Positions 1-11,162 of a stretch of DNA of 64,000 nucleotides are shown piece after piece. The stretch lies in NCBI GenBank assembly GCA_037447655.1, contig JBBHKE010001339.1:128669-192668 (forward strand). The letters are read 5' to 3'. How positions within the stretch are numbered: the first letter of the stretch is position 1; the number at the start of each line of letters is the position of its first letter. Under the pieces are notes generated by a model, which was not told the DNA's origin, made no database searches, and saw only the letters and a list, made by a program, of their open reading frames with translations. The stretch comes from Zygnema cylindricum. Lineage: Eukaryota > Streptophyta > Zygnematophyceae > Zygnematales > Zygnemataceae. A program made the position numbers and the translations under genes.

Positions 1-240
1 CTCTCCTTCCCTCCCTCCCTCCAATCTGCCCTCCCTCCCTCCCAATTTGCCCTCCCTCTCTCCCTCTCTCTCTCTCTCCTTCCCACCCTCCCTTACTTCC
101 TCCCACCCTAACTCCTTCCTTCCCTCGCTCACTCCCTCCCTCACTCCTTCTGTCTCACCCTATCTCTCACTCCTTCTCTTATTGCCCACTTCTCTCTTCT
201 CCCTTCCTCACTCACTTTCTCCTTCCCTCTTTCTTTACCA
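1..240. repeat. CCCTCC-type polypyrimidine satellite, left flank of Harbinger
   Basis: The + strand is almost pure C/T, built from CCCTCC units with spacers reading CCAATCTGCC and CCAATTTGCC. Its reverse complement matches the GGGAGGGCAGATTGG and GGGAGGGCAAATTGG units of the arrays at 5.4-11 kb. It is therefore the same satellite in inverted orientation. It is cut by the window edge. Confidence 0.9.
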
Positions 241-293
241 CCCTCTATTATCAGTGATTTGAAAGTTGAATTATAATAGTCCGAAGTAAAAAG

Positions 294-1529
294 ATGGAGA
301 ACCACGTAAGCGATCCGCCAACAGCTAGTCAATTAACACAAGTATCAACCCCAGACGATGTGCTAAGGAAAGAGGACTCGGATAGTGACCGTTGGTCAAA
401 AGAAGAATTAGAGGTCTTTTTGGTCAGTTGGGGCAAATTCCAACAAGGGCCCGGAAGACACTGCACAAAAGAACAGTGGGACAAAATAGTGATTAGCGTG
501 AATAAGGTGCCAGGTAGCAAAACTAGGACATTAGTCTCTTGTAAACAAAAAATAAATGATCAAAGAAAGAAATATAGAGCACAAGTGACGCAAGAACAAA
601 AGACGGGTGAAAGTCCAGCAGGGTCTTTTTTTAATATTCTTGACCCAATTTTACAAGGGAGGTTTGACACAACAGGTTTAAAAGGGGGAAGAATGGAGTT
701 CGGAGAAGTTCGAGAGTTGGCTGATAAAAGGGGGAAAGAAAAAAGGAAGAAAAACAATGAGGTAGATGAGAGAATTGAAAAGTCAAACAAATTTACAGGA
801 GGGGGTAGACTTGAACACGAGATAGAGGAAAATAGTGAGGTAGAGAAAAGTAAAGGAAAATATAGATTCAAGAGTACAGGTGCGTCGAATGAGGGTGGTG
901 AGATAGGGAGTATGTATACTCATCCTATAATATCGGACGATTGGTGTCCTAACAAATGTAGCGAGGAAGAGGAGAGAGATGAAATTGAGAGAATGATGAA
1001 GGGGCCTTGCAATCAAGAGGAAGAAATATTAACTCCTGCGATTGGCTCACCCACGAGCTCGAAATCCTCACGTCAACCTAAAAGGCCAGCGGTGGGAAGG
1101 CAACCGGCTAGTTGGCGGTTCAATGCGAACTCTGAAGAAATACCTAGCATATTTGGAACAAAAATTAGGAGAGTGGATGATTATGAGGGAGGTATAGAAC
1201 AAGACGACGGGGAAGAACAAATCAATGAAATAGTCGGGAAAATCACGGGGATCATTAAGGGAGCGGAGCAAAGTGATAAAGAATATATATTACAGGAGAA
1301 AGAAGCCAAAAAAACAAAAATTGACATAGCAGAGCGGAGACTCGCATTTGAGATTAGATGTAGGGAGGCGGATGATGAAGAGAAAAAGGCAAAAGGAAAG
1401 AAAGAGAACGAAAGAGAAGATCGTTTGTTGGCTATTCGCGAACTGGAGGCACAAACTGAAGCGATGAAGGCCAAAAACGAAGCAATGAAATTAAAGCTGG
1501 AATGCTTTAAACATGGTGTTGATATTTAA
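294..1529 (+). CDS. Harbinger-type Myb/SANT-like DNA-binding protein (transposon ORF1)
   Basis: The 411-aa reading frame starts at an ATG just downstream of the pyrimidine satellite. Residues about 33-110 have the Trp-spaced pattern of a Myb/SANT-like or trihelix domain (WSKEELEVFLVSWGKF, then a tryptophan in EQWDKI and an SCKQKI segment). The middle is acidic and low in conservation. The last 110 residues are strongly charged with heptad-like stretches and are probably coiled coil. PIF/Harbinger elements usually encode such a protein next to the DDE transposase, where it helps bring the transposase to DNA. A transposase of that family lies convergently at 2604-3859. The frame is uninterrupted, so this half of the element looks intact. 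It could instead be a host-domesticated Myb/SANT gene, but the position argues for a transposon. Introns cannot be excluded. Confidence 0.7.
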   Translation: MENHVSDPPTASQLTQVSTPDDVLRKEDSDSDRWSKEELEVFLVSWGKFQQGPGRHCTKEQWDKIVISVNKVPGSKTRTLVSCKQKINDQRKKYRAQVTQEQKTGESPAGSFFNILDPILQGRFDTTGLKGGRMEFGEVRELADKRGKEKRKKNNEVDERIEKSNKFTGGGRLEHEIEENSEVEKSKGKYRFKSTGASNEGGEIGSMYTHPIISDDWCPNKCSEEEERDEIERMMKGPCNQEEEILTPAIGSPTSSKSSRQPKRPAVGRQPASWRFNANSEEIPSIFGTKIRRVDDYEGGIEQDDGEEQINEIVGKITGIIKGAEQSDKEYILQEKEAKKTKIDIAERRLAFEIRCREADDEEKKAKGKKENEREDRLLAIRELEAQTEAMKAKNEAMKLKLECFKHGVDI

Positions 1530-2603
1530 AAAGAAAAAATGATGGAGGTATGTTTTTGTATGCTTACAAATGTTTAACACACAAAAATTATTATAAACAG
1601 ATAAAACAACTTATTATTTTTGATGAAAAAAAAGAAAGAATTGAATGAAACAAACGTCAAATGAAATGGGTGTCCAGTGAAATGGGAGTCTACTAAAATG
1701 TGCGTTATCCTAACGAATACGCGTTGTTGAAATGCAGGGATCAAAAAAAGGAAGGCGGGCAATTCAGGATCGGCAATCAAACGAGCGACAGTTGTAATAT
1801 ATTGAAAAACAGTCACTATATGTGTATATTAGCGTATTAATATACGAACAATGAAAGAACGTTAAGAATTGTAAGATAGAAAAAACCGGCCAAGCAAACA
1901 CATTAATAAAGTTAGTTTTTTGTTGGATTTGTTGTGAAATCTAATATACATGATTGATCTGATGAACGATTGATCTGAAATGAGTTCTATGTTGCTCTTT
2001 ATCTAAGACTTATATGAGTCGTTACTTGTGTGTTTGTATATCCCTAGAGGGTTGTCTCACTTTTTGAACCTTCACCGATGTAATCAAACAGGTTGATAAC
2101 ACATTGCGTTAAAATGAGGGAATAAAGTTATTTGTATATTGTTTGTCCGGAGCAGGATGATAGTTGCTTCATGTAATAGCATACAAATGCGTGCATCTAT
2201 TACTTTATTGATATTTTAATATTCTATGTCGATAATTATATGGTATGGAGTTGGCAATTGTTTGTTAATTGTAACCAAATTTCAAATGCCGAGTTAAGTA
2301 CAAAATACCCATGTATTAATTAACTTAATTGGTATACATTATATTAATAAAAATTAACGACTCTTTCAAGATGCCTCCGAATAAAAACAACACGGAACAA
2401 CAAGGAACAAACAATGCATGACAAAGGAACAATAAGACAAGGTAAATTCCGTTAAAAAAAAAAATAAATGTCGCTGAATAAATAAATCAAACAACTTAAC
2501 CCTGAAAAGTTTATTTCCATTTTTATGTGTTTGGTAATATTCAAATGTTTCTAATTGTGACATAAAAAATCACATTTTCAAAAACGTAGCAGTTCGAGGA
2601 ATA
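1530..2603. other. AT-rich interior between convergent transposon ORFs
   Basis: The segment is AT-rich with no recognisable reading frame. It probably carries the 3' UTRs and polyadenylation signals of the two convergent Harbinger genes. No specific site stands out. Confidence 0.5.
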
Positions 2604-3859
2604 TCATTCATCCACTTCATCATCTTCGGCCACAACATAATCGTCGTTACAAAATTGACTAAATAACGCGTCTCTCGCCGTGCTCCTCCCACCTCGAGAA
2701 GGTGGTGCCACACCATTTTCTGCATCCAGCATCCGAAAATGCCTCCACCGTGCAGGTAATGGCTCCCCATTGAGAATGATGAAGTTGTGTAAAACACAAC
2801 ATGCCACAACAACAGTTGGAACCATTTCGTCCTTAACCGCTATTCGCCTCAATATTTCGAACCGCCCCTTCAAAACGCCGAACGCCATTTCTATACGAAC
2901 CCGCCCAATTGATAATGCTTTATTGAAAGCATTTTTCCTTGCATCTCCACTAGCTCTTGCTCTATATCCTTTGATCAAAAAATTGGATAATGGATACGCT
3001 GTATCCCAAATGATCACGGGTCGAACTGTAGTGCCACAAATTTCCTCAACCGGCTCTCTTAGAATTTGGCGGTTACGTAGACGAGTGTAGATTGAGGAGG
3101 CTTGGAATACCGTAGAGTCGTGTGTCGAACCCGGACGGTCACAAAAAACATCCCAAAATAGAAGACGGTGATCGCAGATTGCCTGAAGAGTCACACTGTG
3201 TCTTCTAAAACGATCGAAATACTCAAATGTGTTTTCTACTCGTCGCTTAGAAAAATAGACGTGCATCCCATCGATCACCCCGCCAATTTGAGATATTCCT
3301 ATTAACTCTTTGAAACCATTAATGATTTATTGTAACATCGGTCCATGCGGCCGTTGAATAAAGTGGTGTGAAGGGGACCCGCCAGTACAGAACAAATATC
3401 TTCGGTGTAATTAGTGATTGTTGAAATTCCTATGCAAAACATTTCCGATAAAGCCATTAAAGGCGTGTTGTGCGCCAAACGGTGAAGCATCACAGCACAT
3501 GCTTTATTGATGTGTATAGCATCTCGATAGCTCGTGTGGTTATTTTGAATGAACGGTGTTAACATGAACACCAACTTTTCGAAAGTGCGTAAGCCCATAC
3601 GAAAATGCCTTTTCCATTGTTTGTCACAATCTTCATGGCCGATATTCAACCATATAGTGTTACAAATATGGTCCCAAAAGCTTGTAGATCTAGGAAAAAT
3701 CCACCATCTTCTCCCCCTTGAGCGTGAATGTATGCGGTTGTTAATATATTTTCTCCACCGTTTTTGCAGAAGCACCAATTGTAGTATGACGATAAGGTAA
3801 GTAAGAAGTTTCCTCTTTTGGAAATATCGATGGCGTTCCCAAGATGAAATGGGCTCCAT
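2604..3859 (-). pseudogene. PIF/Harbinger transposase (DDE_Tnp_4 type), frameshifted
   Basis: Two overlapping reading frames make one transposase of about 415 aa. The upstream part (ATG at 3859 down to 3302) carries the helix-rich N-terminal region, including FRMGLRTFEKLVFML. The downstream part (about 3330 to 2604) carries the DDE nuclease core. All three acidic residues are visible: D in IDGMHVYF, D in WDTAYPL and E in IEMAFGVLKGRF. C-terminal to the core is VACCVLHNFI, typical of the family. The frames join near 3310-3340, where the sense shifts from one frame to the other inside what should read NGFKELIG. A one-base indel explains this better than an intron because no splice sites fit. 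The protein would catalyse cut-and-paste transposition into 3-bp TWA targets. The element is probably non-autonomous in its current state, although the catalytic core survives. Confidence 0.85.
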
Positions 3860-3949
3860 TTAAAAAATGGTTAATGCTAATAACCCTGAAAAACAACACA
3901 ATCACGGAGAGTCATGGTAGGGTACATATAATGGAGGGAATGAGGGATA

Positions 3950-4490
3950 AAAGAAACCATAGAGAGAGGGGGGGAGGGACGGGGGGAGAGAAAGAGGGTT
4001 GGGAAGGAGGGAGGGAGAGAGGGAGAGCGGGAGGGTTAGGAGGGAGGAAGGGATAAAATGATGGAGGGAGGATAGATTGGGTGAGAGAGGGGGAGTTAGA
4101 GAGGGAGAGGGGGAGGGAGGGGGAGAGGGAAGAGAGACGATGAGAGAGAGGGAGAGAGTGGAGGATGGGATGGAGAGAGGGAGAGAGGGAAGGGGAAAGA
4201 AAACAGAGGGAAAAAAATTTGGATAGTGAGAGAGAGGGAGGGAGGGAGAGAGGGAGGGAGGAATGGAGGGCAGGGAGGGAGGGAGAGAGGGACATCATAC
4301 TGGGAGGGATAGAGGAATGGAGATAGGGAAGATTGGAAAAGAGGGAGGGAAAGATGTAAAGAAGGAGGGAGGGAGGGGGGGGGATGGAAGGGGAGACACA
4401 AAGAGGAAGGTTAGTTTGGGAGCGAGAGAGAAAAGGAAGGAGGGAGAGAGGAAAAGAGGGAAAAAGGGATAGAGGGAGGGAGGAAATTAG
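3950..4490. repeat. GGGAGG-type polypurine satellite, right flank of Harbinger
   Basis: The + strand is about 540 bp of A/G-rich sequence made of GGGAGG, GAGAGA and spacer units. One spacer (about 4050) reads GGATAAAATGATGGAGGG, the marker of the larger arrays downstream. Its orientation is opposite to the array at 1-240. Confidence 0.9.
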
Positions 4491-4494
4491 CATA

Positions 4495-5400
4495 GATGTC
4501 TTATCAGTACGGATTTTGACATTTTTACGAAATTTTGTTATTTTTTAAAGATTTTGAATCTTTGTGTAAATGCATATACTTTTCATACGGATAAAACGTA
4601 AAAATAAAATGTATAGATAAAATGTACGAAAATTTAAAAAAATAGACGTCTCATTTCCCCGCGCGAAGTTTTAAATTAGATTTGTACGGTTCATCGAAGC
4701 CACATTTGAATCCGCCAGTGAGGGCTTGATTAAAGCCGCACTTCAAGCTTCCACAAACTTTTTCACATGTAGCCATGCCTAGCCCTCGAGGATGAGAGTA
4801 AGACCATATTAAGGCTTCGAAGGGTGTGCAGCTTGAGGACAACAAATCGTGCCTTTGTATTTATTGTATTGGTTTTTTTTTGCTTCAATTCTGAATTTAT
4901 CATTATTAAATGTTGACATACAGAAATGGATATATATTTTTTTAATTGTGATTTTGTCATTATTCATTTTTGACATTCAAAAATGAGTTATTTTTTCTTC
5001 AATTGTAAATTTTTGAATGTTGACATGTTGTAATAAGGGCAAGCGCCGGCATGGCGTCGGGATGACGACGGTGCTTACACGGCTTTCGCTGCCCGACGCT
5101 GGCGGCGAGTTCAGCGCCGAGGAAGTCTGGTCGCTGGCGACGAAACAGTCTGATCGCTGCTAGCTGGTTCAACGTCCAGCGAAGACACAATGTTGTCGCT
5201 AGTTTTCATTTAGAACCTTTGAAATTTTGATTAAGTTGTCGTCGTATTTTTAGTCATTGATTAAATGTTATAATATTTTGTGATTTTTAATTTTAGTATG
5301 AATTCAAAGAAGGTCAACGCATTATTAAATATTTTGAACTTTTTTTCATGCACATATTCTTTATTTTTTTGGCGTTTCATGCATGCGTTTTATACACATG
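4495..5400. other. Spacer between polypurine arrays, with one GC-rich patch
   Basis: The segment is mostly AT-rich and without a recognisable gene. A GC-rich island at about 5035-5190 contrasts sharply with its surroundings. Short frames exist at 4651-4845 and 4999-5190 (both -) but match nothing I know. Confidence 0.5.
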
Positions 5401-5409
5401 AGATATCTT

Positions 5410-8052
5410 TCCAAGAGAGGGAGGGAGGGAAGGAAGGAGGGAAAGCATATTCGGAAGGAGGGAGGGCAAATTAGGAGGGAGAGAGAGAGAGTAGATTGGG
5501 AGGTGAGAATAGATGGAGTGAGAGAGGGAGAGAGAGAGGGAGGGAGGGAGGGTGGGAGAGTGATAAGAGGGAGGGTAGATTGGGAGGGAGAGAGAGAGGG
5601 AGGGAGGGAGTGAGGGAGAGCGAGAGAGAGGGAGAGAGGGAGGGAGAGTGGGAGGGAGGGAGGGAATATTGGGAGGAAAGGAGTGCAGATTGTGAGGGAA
5701 GGACGGAGAGAGTTAGAGAGGGAGAGAGGGAGGGAGGGCATATTGGGAGGGAGACCAGATTGGGAGGGGGGGCAGTTTGGGAGGGTGAGAGGTAGGGTTG
5801 GGAGGGAGAGGTGAAGGGATAAAATGTTGGAGGGTAGGTAGATTGGGAGAGAGGGGGGGATGGAGGGAGGGAGGGAGGGAGAGAGGGGGAGAGGGAAGAT
5901 TGGGAGGGGGAGATGGCGGATTGGGAGAGAGGGAGGGAGGGAGGAAAGAGGGAGGGAGGGTAGTTTGGGAGTGAGAGAGAGACGAAGGCAGGGATGGACG
6001 GAGGGAGAGAGGGAGAGAGAGAGGGAGAGCAGGCTGGGAGGGAGGCTAGATTGGGAGGGAGGGCAGATTGGGACGGGGGGCAATTTGGGAGGGTGAGAAA
6101 GAGGGTTGGGAGGGAGGGGGGATGGAATAAAATGATGGAGGGAGGGTAGTTTGGGAGGGAGAGAGGGAGAGAGGGAGAGAGGGAGAGAGGGAGGGAGATT
6201 AGGAGGGAGAGAGGGAGAGCGAGAGAGAGGGAGAGAGGGAGGGAGAGTGGGAGGGAGGGAGAGAGGGAGGGAGGGAGGGAAAGAGGGAGGGAAAGCAGAT
6301 TGGGAAAGAGGGAGGGCAAATTAAGAAGGAGAGACAGAGGGTTGGGGAAGAGGAATGAAAGGATAGAATGATGGAGGAAAGGTAGATTGGGAGAGAGGGG
6401 AGGAGGGAGTGAGAGAGAGAGGGACGGTGAGAGGGATGAGACAGAGTGAGAGAGAGAGAGGGTGAGAGAGAGGGAGAGAGGGAATGAGTGAGAGATAGAG
6501 GGAGAGAGGGAGGGAGGGAGGAAAGGAGGGAATATTGGGAGGGAGGGAGTGCAGATTGTGAGGGATGGACGGAAGGAGTGAGAGAGGGAGGGAGGAAAGG
6601 AGGGAGGGCAGATTGGGAGGGAGGGCAGTTTAGGAGGGTGAGAAGGGGGGTTGGGAGGGATGGGGCATGAAATAAAATGATGGAGGGAGGGTAGTTTGGG
6701 AAGGAGAGAGAGACGAAGGGAGGGAGAGAGGAAGAGAGAGAGGGAGAGCAGATTGGGAGGGAGGGCAGATTGGGGGGGAGCCTGATTGGGAGGGAGGGCA
6801 GATTGGGAGGGAAGGAGGGAGGAGAGGGTTAGAGGGAGGGTTGGGAGGGTGGGGGGAATTGATAAAATGTTGGAGGGTGAGTAGATTGGGAGAGAGAGGG
6901 GGATGGAGGGAGGGAAGGAGGGAGGGAGGGGGAGAGGGAGGGAGGGAAGATTGGGAGAGAGAGAGGGAGGGAAGATTAGGAGGGAGAGGGGGTAGATTGG
7001 GAGAGAGAGGGGGAGGGAGAGAGAGGGGGGGGAGGGAGGGAGGGAGGGAGGGAAGATTGGGAGGGGGAGATGGCGGATTGGGAGAGAGGGAGGGAGGGAG
7101 GAAAGAGGGAAGGAGGGTAGTTTGGGAGGGAGAGAGAGACAAAGGGAGGGAGAGAGGGAGGGAGAGAGGGAGAGAGAGGGAGAGCAGGCTGGGAGGGAGG
7201 CTAGATTGGGCGGGAGGGCAGATTGGGAGGGGGGGCAGTTTGGGAGGGTGAGAGGGAGGGTTGGGAGGGAGGGGGGAAAGGATAAAATGTTGGAGGGTAG
7301 GTAGATTGGGAGAGAGAGGGGGATGGAGGGAGGGAGGGAGGGAGGGAGGGAGGGAAGATTGGGAGGGAGAGAGGGTAGATTAGGAGAGAGAGGGGGAGGG
7401 AGGGAGGGAGGGAAGGGGAGAGGGAAGATTGGGAGGGGGAGAGGGCAGATTGGGAGAGAGGGAGGAAGGGAGGAAAGAGGGAGGGAGAGAGAGAGGAAGA
7501 GAGGGAGAGAGAGAGGGAGAGCAGATTGGGAGGGAGGGTAGATTGGGAGGGAGGGCAAATTGGGAGGGGGGGCAGTTTGGGAGGGTGAGAGGGAGGGTTG
7601 GGAGGGAAAGGGGAAGGGATAAAATGTTGGAGGGTGGGTAGATTGGGAGAGAGAGGGAGAGGGAGAGAAGAGAGAGGGTGAGATAGAGAGGGAGGGAAAG
7701 TGGGAGAGAGGGAGGGAGGGAGTGAGAGAGGGCAGATTGGGAGGGAGGGAGGGCAGATTAGCAGGGAGAGAGGGAGTGTTGGAGGGAGGGAGAGAGAGAG
7801 GGAGGGAGAGAGGAAGGACAGATTGGGACGGAGGGAGGTCAAATCAGGCGGGAAATAAAGATGGCGGGAGGGAGGGCAGTTTGGGAGGCGGGGAGAGCAA
7901 ATTGAGAGGGAGAGAGGGAGGGATGGGGGGGACGGAAAAAGGGATAAAATCATGGAGAGAAGTGGTTTATGAGAGAGGGGGGGAGGGAGTGCGGGGTGGA
8001 GGGAGGGTGAGAGGGAAAAGATGGGGTGAGAGTGAGGGAGGGAGAAAGACTA
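5410..8052. repeat. Polypurine satellite array I (GGGAGG) with higher-order structure
   Basis: About 2.6 kb of nearly uninterrupted purine on the + strand. The basic unit is GGGAGG, GAGAGG or similar, punctuated by TTGGG-containing spacers such as GGGAGGGCAGATTGGGAGG. A recurring spacer GATAAAATGWTGGAGGG appears at about 5818, 6125, 6360, 6671, 6861, 7280, 7617 and 7942. This gives a higher-order repeat of roughly 190-420 bp. The complementary strand gives long but meaningless Ser/Pro/Leu frames. Confidence 0.95.
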
Positions 8053-8351
8053 ACAATCATTAAGAAGCATAACAATACAAGTACAATGGGAACAGTATAA
8101 TTATGCAACTCGAAATAACAAACAGGTAGGATTCTAAAACAACAAATAAGACATAATGATAGTTAACATAGACAATATTTGAGAAAAAAACATAAAACAT
8201 TTCCGAAATTACAAAAATATATACATACCTATATATTTTTAAAAAATTATAAATAAATAAATAAGTAGAAAAAAAAAAAAAATTAAAAAGACAAACTGGG
8301 TACCTTAGGCCCCACATACACTCTGGAGTATGCAAAGAGGCACCAGATCGT
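8053..8351. other. AT-rich spacer between polypurine arrays I and II
   Basis: The segment is AT-rich and single-copy within the window, with poly-A runs near 8270. No gene or terminal inverted repeat was recognised. Confidence 0.5.
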
Positions 8352-8577
8352 CACTAAATGTGACTGATCTCACAAATTAAAACCAAAAAATATAATAAAA
8401 ATGGGAGATTGGTAGGGAGACAAATTGGGAGGCAGATTGGGAGGGAGAGAGCGCAGCTTGGGTACACTAAATGTGACTGATCTCACAAATTAAAACCAAA
8501 AAATAGAATAAAAATGGGAGATTGGTAGGGAGACAAATTGGGAGGCAGATTGGGAGGGAGAGAGCGCAGCTTGGGAG
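8352..8577. repeat. Perfect-looking 113-bp tandem duplication at array boundary
   Basis: Two adjacent copies begin CACTAAATGTGACTGATC at 8352 and 8465. Each runs from AT-rich sequence into the first GGGAGATTGG satellite units. I see only one difference (tataata versus tagaata). The near identity implies a recent duplication spanning the edge of array II. Confidence 0.9.
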
Positions 8578-10965
8578 GGAGGGAATGCAGATTGGAAAGG
8601 AGGGAGGGAGGGTGGTAGTGTGGTAGGGTGGGAGGGAGGGAAGATTGGGAGGGAGGGAGGGCGGATTGGGAGGGAGGGAGGGCAGATTGGGAGGGTGGGA
8701 GGGGAGATTGGGAGGGAGGGAGGGAGGGAGGGCAGCTTGGGAGGGAGAGAGGGCAGATTGGTAGGAAAGGAGGACAAAATGGGAAGGAGGGGGGGAGATT
8801 GGGAGGGAGGGAGGGCAGATTGGGAAGGAGGGACGGAGGAAGTGAGAGAGATAGAGAGGGAGAGAGGGGGATTAGGAGAGAGGGAGGGAGGGAGGGTGAG
8901 ATATGCGGTAGGGTGGGATAGAGGGAGGGAGAGAGATAGGGATGGAGGGGGAAAGAGAGGGAGGGATGGAGGGAGGGAGATTGGGAGGGAGGGAGGGAGG
9001 GTAGTTAGGGAGGGAGGGAGGGAAAAAAGAGGGCGTGCAGATTGGGAGGGAGGGAGGGAGGGAGAGAGCGAGGAGGGGTGGAGGGAGGGTAGTTGGGGAG
9101 GGAGACAAGGAGAGGAAGGGAGGGAGAGAGGGAGGGAGTGAGGGAGGGAGAGAGGGAGGGAGGGAGGGAGAAAAGAGGGCGGGCAGATTAGGAGGGAGGG
9201 AGGGTGGGAGAGAGCGAAGAGGGGAGGGAGGGACGGAGCGAGGAATGGAAGGTAGTTTAAGAGGAAGAGATGGTAGATTGGGAAGGAGGAGAGAGGAAAG
9301 AAGGGAAGGAGGGAGGGAGGGAGGTAGGGAGTGCAAATTAGGATGGGGGGACGGAGGAAGTGAGAGAGGGAGAGAGGGAGGGAGGGATAGAGGTTGAGAG
9401 CGAGAGAGGGAGAGAGAGGGGGAAGATTAGGAGGGAAGAAGGGTAGATTGGGAGGGAGTGAGGATAGATTGGGAGGGAGGGTGGGCAAATTGGGAGGGAG
9501 GGTAGGAGGGAGGGAGGGAGGGAGGGAGGGAAAAAATGAGGGAGGATTTGGTGCGAGGGACGGAGGAAATGAGAGAGGGAGAGAGGGAAAAGGGAGGATT
9601 GGGACTGAGGGACGGAGGAAGTGGGAGAGGGAGAGAGGGGAAGAAAGAGAGAGGGAGGGAGGGAGTGACAGAGGGAGGGCGTGAGGGAGGGAAGATGGGA
9701 GGGAGGGCGTGAGGGAGGGAAGATGGGAAGGAGGGAGGGAGGAAGGGAAGATTGGGAGGGAGGGAGAGCAGGAGGGAGGAAGAGAGGGTGGGAGGTAGAG
9801 TGAGCAAATTGGGAGGGAGAGAGGTGAGTTTGGGATGAAGGGAGGGAGGGAGGGAGGGAGGGAGGGAGGGAGGGAGGGCAGATTTGGAGGGAGGGTGGGC
9901 AGATTGGGAGGGAGGGATCGAGGGAGGGAGGAAGGGATAAAAAAAGGGAGAAACGGATAAAAGGAGGGAGGGAGGGTGGGCTAATTGGGAGGGAGGGGGG
10001 GCAGATTGGGAAGGAGAGGGGGGGAGAGGGTGGGAGGGATAGAAGGGGGTAGTTTGGGATAAACAATGATAGGGAGGGGATAAAATGAGGGAGGGAAAGA
10101 GGGAGGGAGGAAATGCAGATTGAGAGGGAGGGAGGGAGGGAGGGAGAAAGAGTGTGATGGAAGGGTAGATTGCGAGGGAAGGTGAGCAGATTGGGAGGGA
10201 GAGAGGTGAGTGTAGGATTAAGGGAGGGAGGAAGGTAAGGAGGGCAGATTGGGAGGGAGGGAGGGAGAGAGGGAGGGCAATTTGGGAGGAAGGGAGGGTA
10301 GATTGGGAAAGAGGGAGGGAGGGAGGGAGGGAGGAAGGGAGGGAGGGAGGGAGGGAGGGAGGGAGGAAGGGACGGAGGGAGGTAGGAAGAGAGTGCAGTT
10401 TAGGATGGAGGGACGGAGGAAGTGAGAGTGGGAGAGATGGAGGGAGGGAGGTTGAGAGGGAGGGAGGGAGAGAGGGGGGGAAGATTAGGAGGGAAGGAGG
10501 GTAGATTGGGAAGGAGGGAGGATAGATTAGGAGGGAGGGAGGAAGGGAAGGAAGGAGAAAGGGAGGGAGGATTTGGTGCAAGGGACGGAGGAAATGAGAG
10601 AGGGAGAGAGGGAAAAGGGGAGGATAGAACCGAGGGACCAAGGAAGTGGGAGAGGGAGGGGGGGAAGAGGGAGGGAGGGAAGGAGGGAGGGATGGTGGGA
10701 GGGAGGGAGAGAGGGAAGGTGGGAAAGAGGGAGGGAGGAAGGCCAGATTGGGAGGGAGGGATCGAGGGAGGGAGGGAGGGAGAAAGAGTGTGAGGGAAGG
10801 ATAGATTGCGAGGGAAGGTGAGCAGATTGGGAGGGATAAAGGTGAGTTTGGGATGAAGGGAGGGAGGACAGATTGGGAGGGAGAGAGAGTGGGAGAGAGG
10901 GAAAGAGGGAGGGAGGGAGGGAGGGCAGATTCGGAGGGAGGGAGAGAGGAAGGGAGGATAGGCGG
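8578..10965. repeat. Polypurine satellite array II (GGGAGG)
   Basis: About 2.4 kb of A/G-rich sequence built from GGGAGG units with CAGATTGGG, GATTTGGTGC and GACGGAGGAAGTGAGAG spacers. The spacer containing GGACGGAGGAA recurs at roughly 8840, 9345, 9560, 9610, 10390 and 10580. This is a second higher-order periodicity, distinct from array I. Confidence 0.93.
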
Positions 10966-11162
10966 GCAGGTGTGTCGGATGGTAATCGGATGGGAGATGG
11001 GCGGCGTTAGGAGGTGGGCGAGCAAAGTTAGGGCGTGTCCTCATGTAACTGGTATTTTGAAACGTTATTTTGGAATTTAGCGCTGATTTTTTGGTGTACT
11101 TTTCAAAGTGTGCCTATGTCAATCGTTACTTGTGCGTTCATTATTTTTAATATGTGGCAGTT

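Noticed and set aside
4651-4845. Possible small cysteine-containing protein on the minus strand
   Set aside because: 64 codons, no recognisable family, no neighbouring exon and surrounded by satellites. The two KCGF motifs are not enough to support a gene.
5471-7558. 695-codon open frame on the minus strand
   Set aside because: It is pure Ser/Pro/Leu repeat generated by the CCCTCC satellite, with no complex sequence. Open frames here result from the absence of stop codons in pyrimidine repeats.
9427-11025. 532-codon open frame on the minus strand (and similar frames at 8490-9488 and 9338-10066)
   Set aside because: Same explanation: translation of satellite array II, with no domain and no start context.
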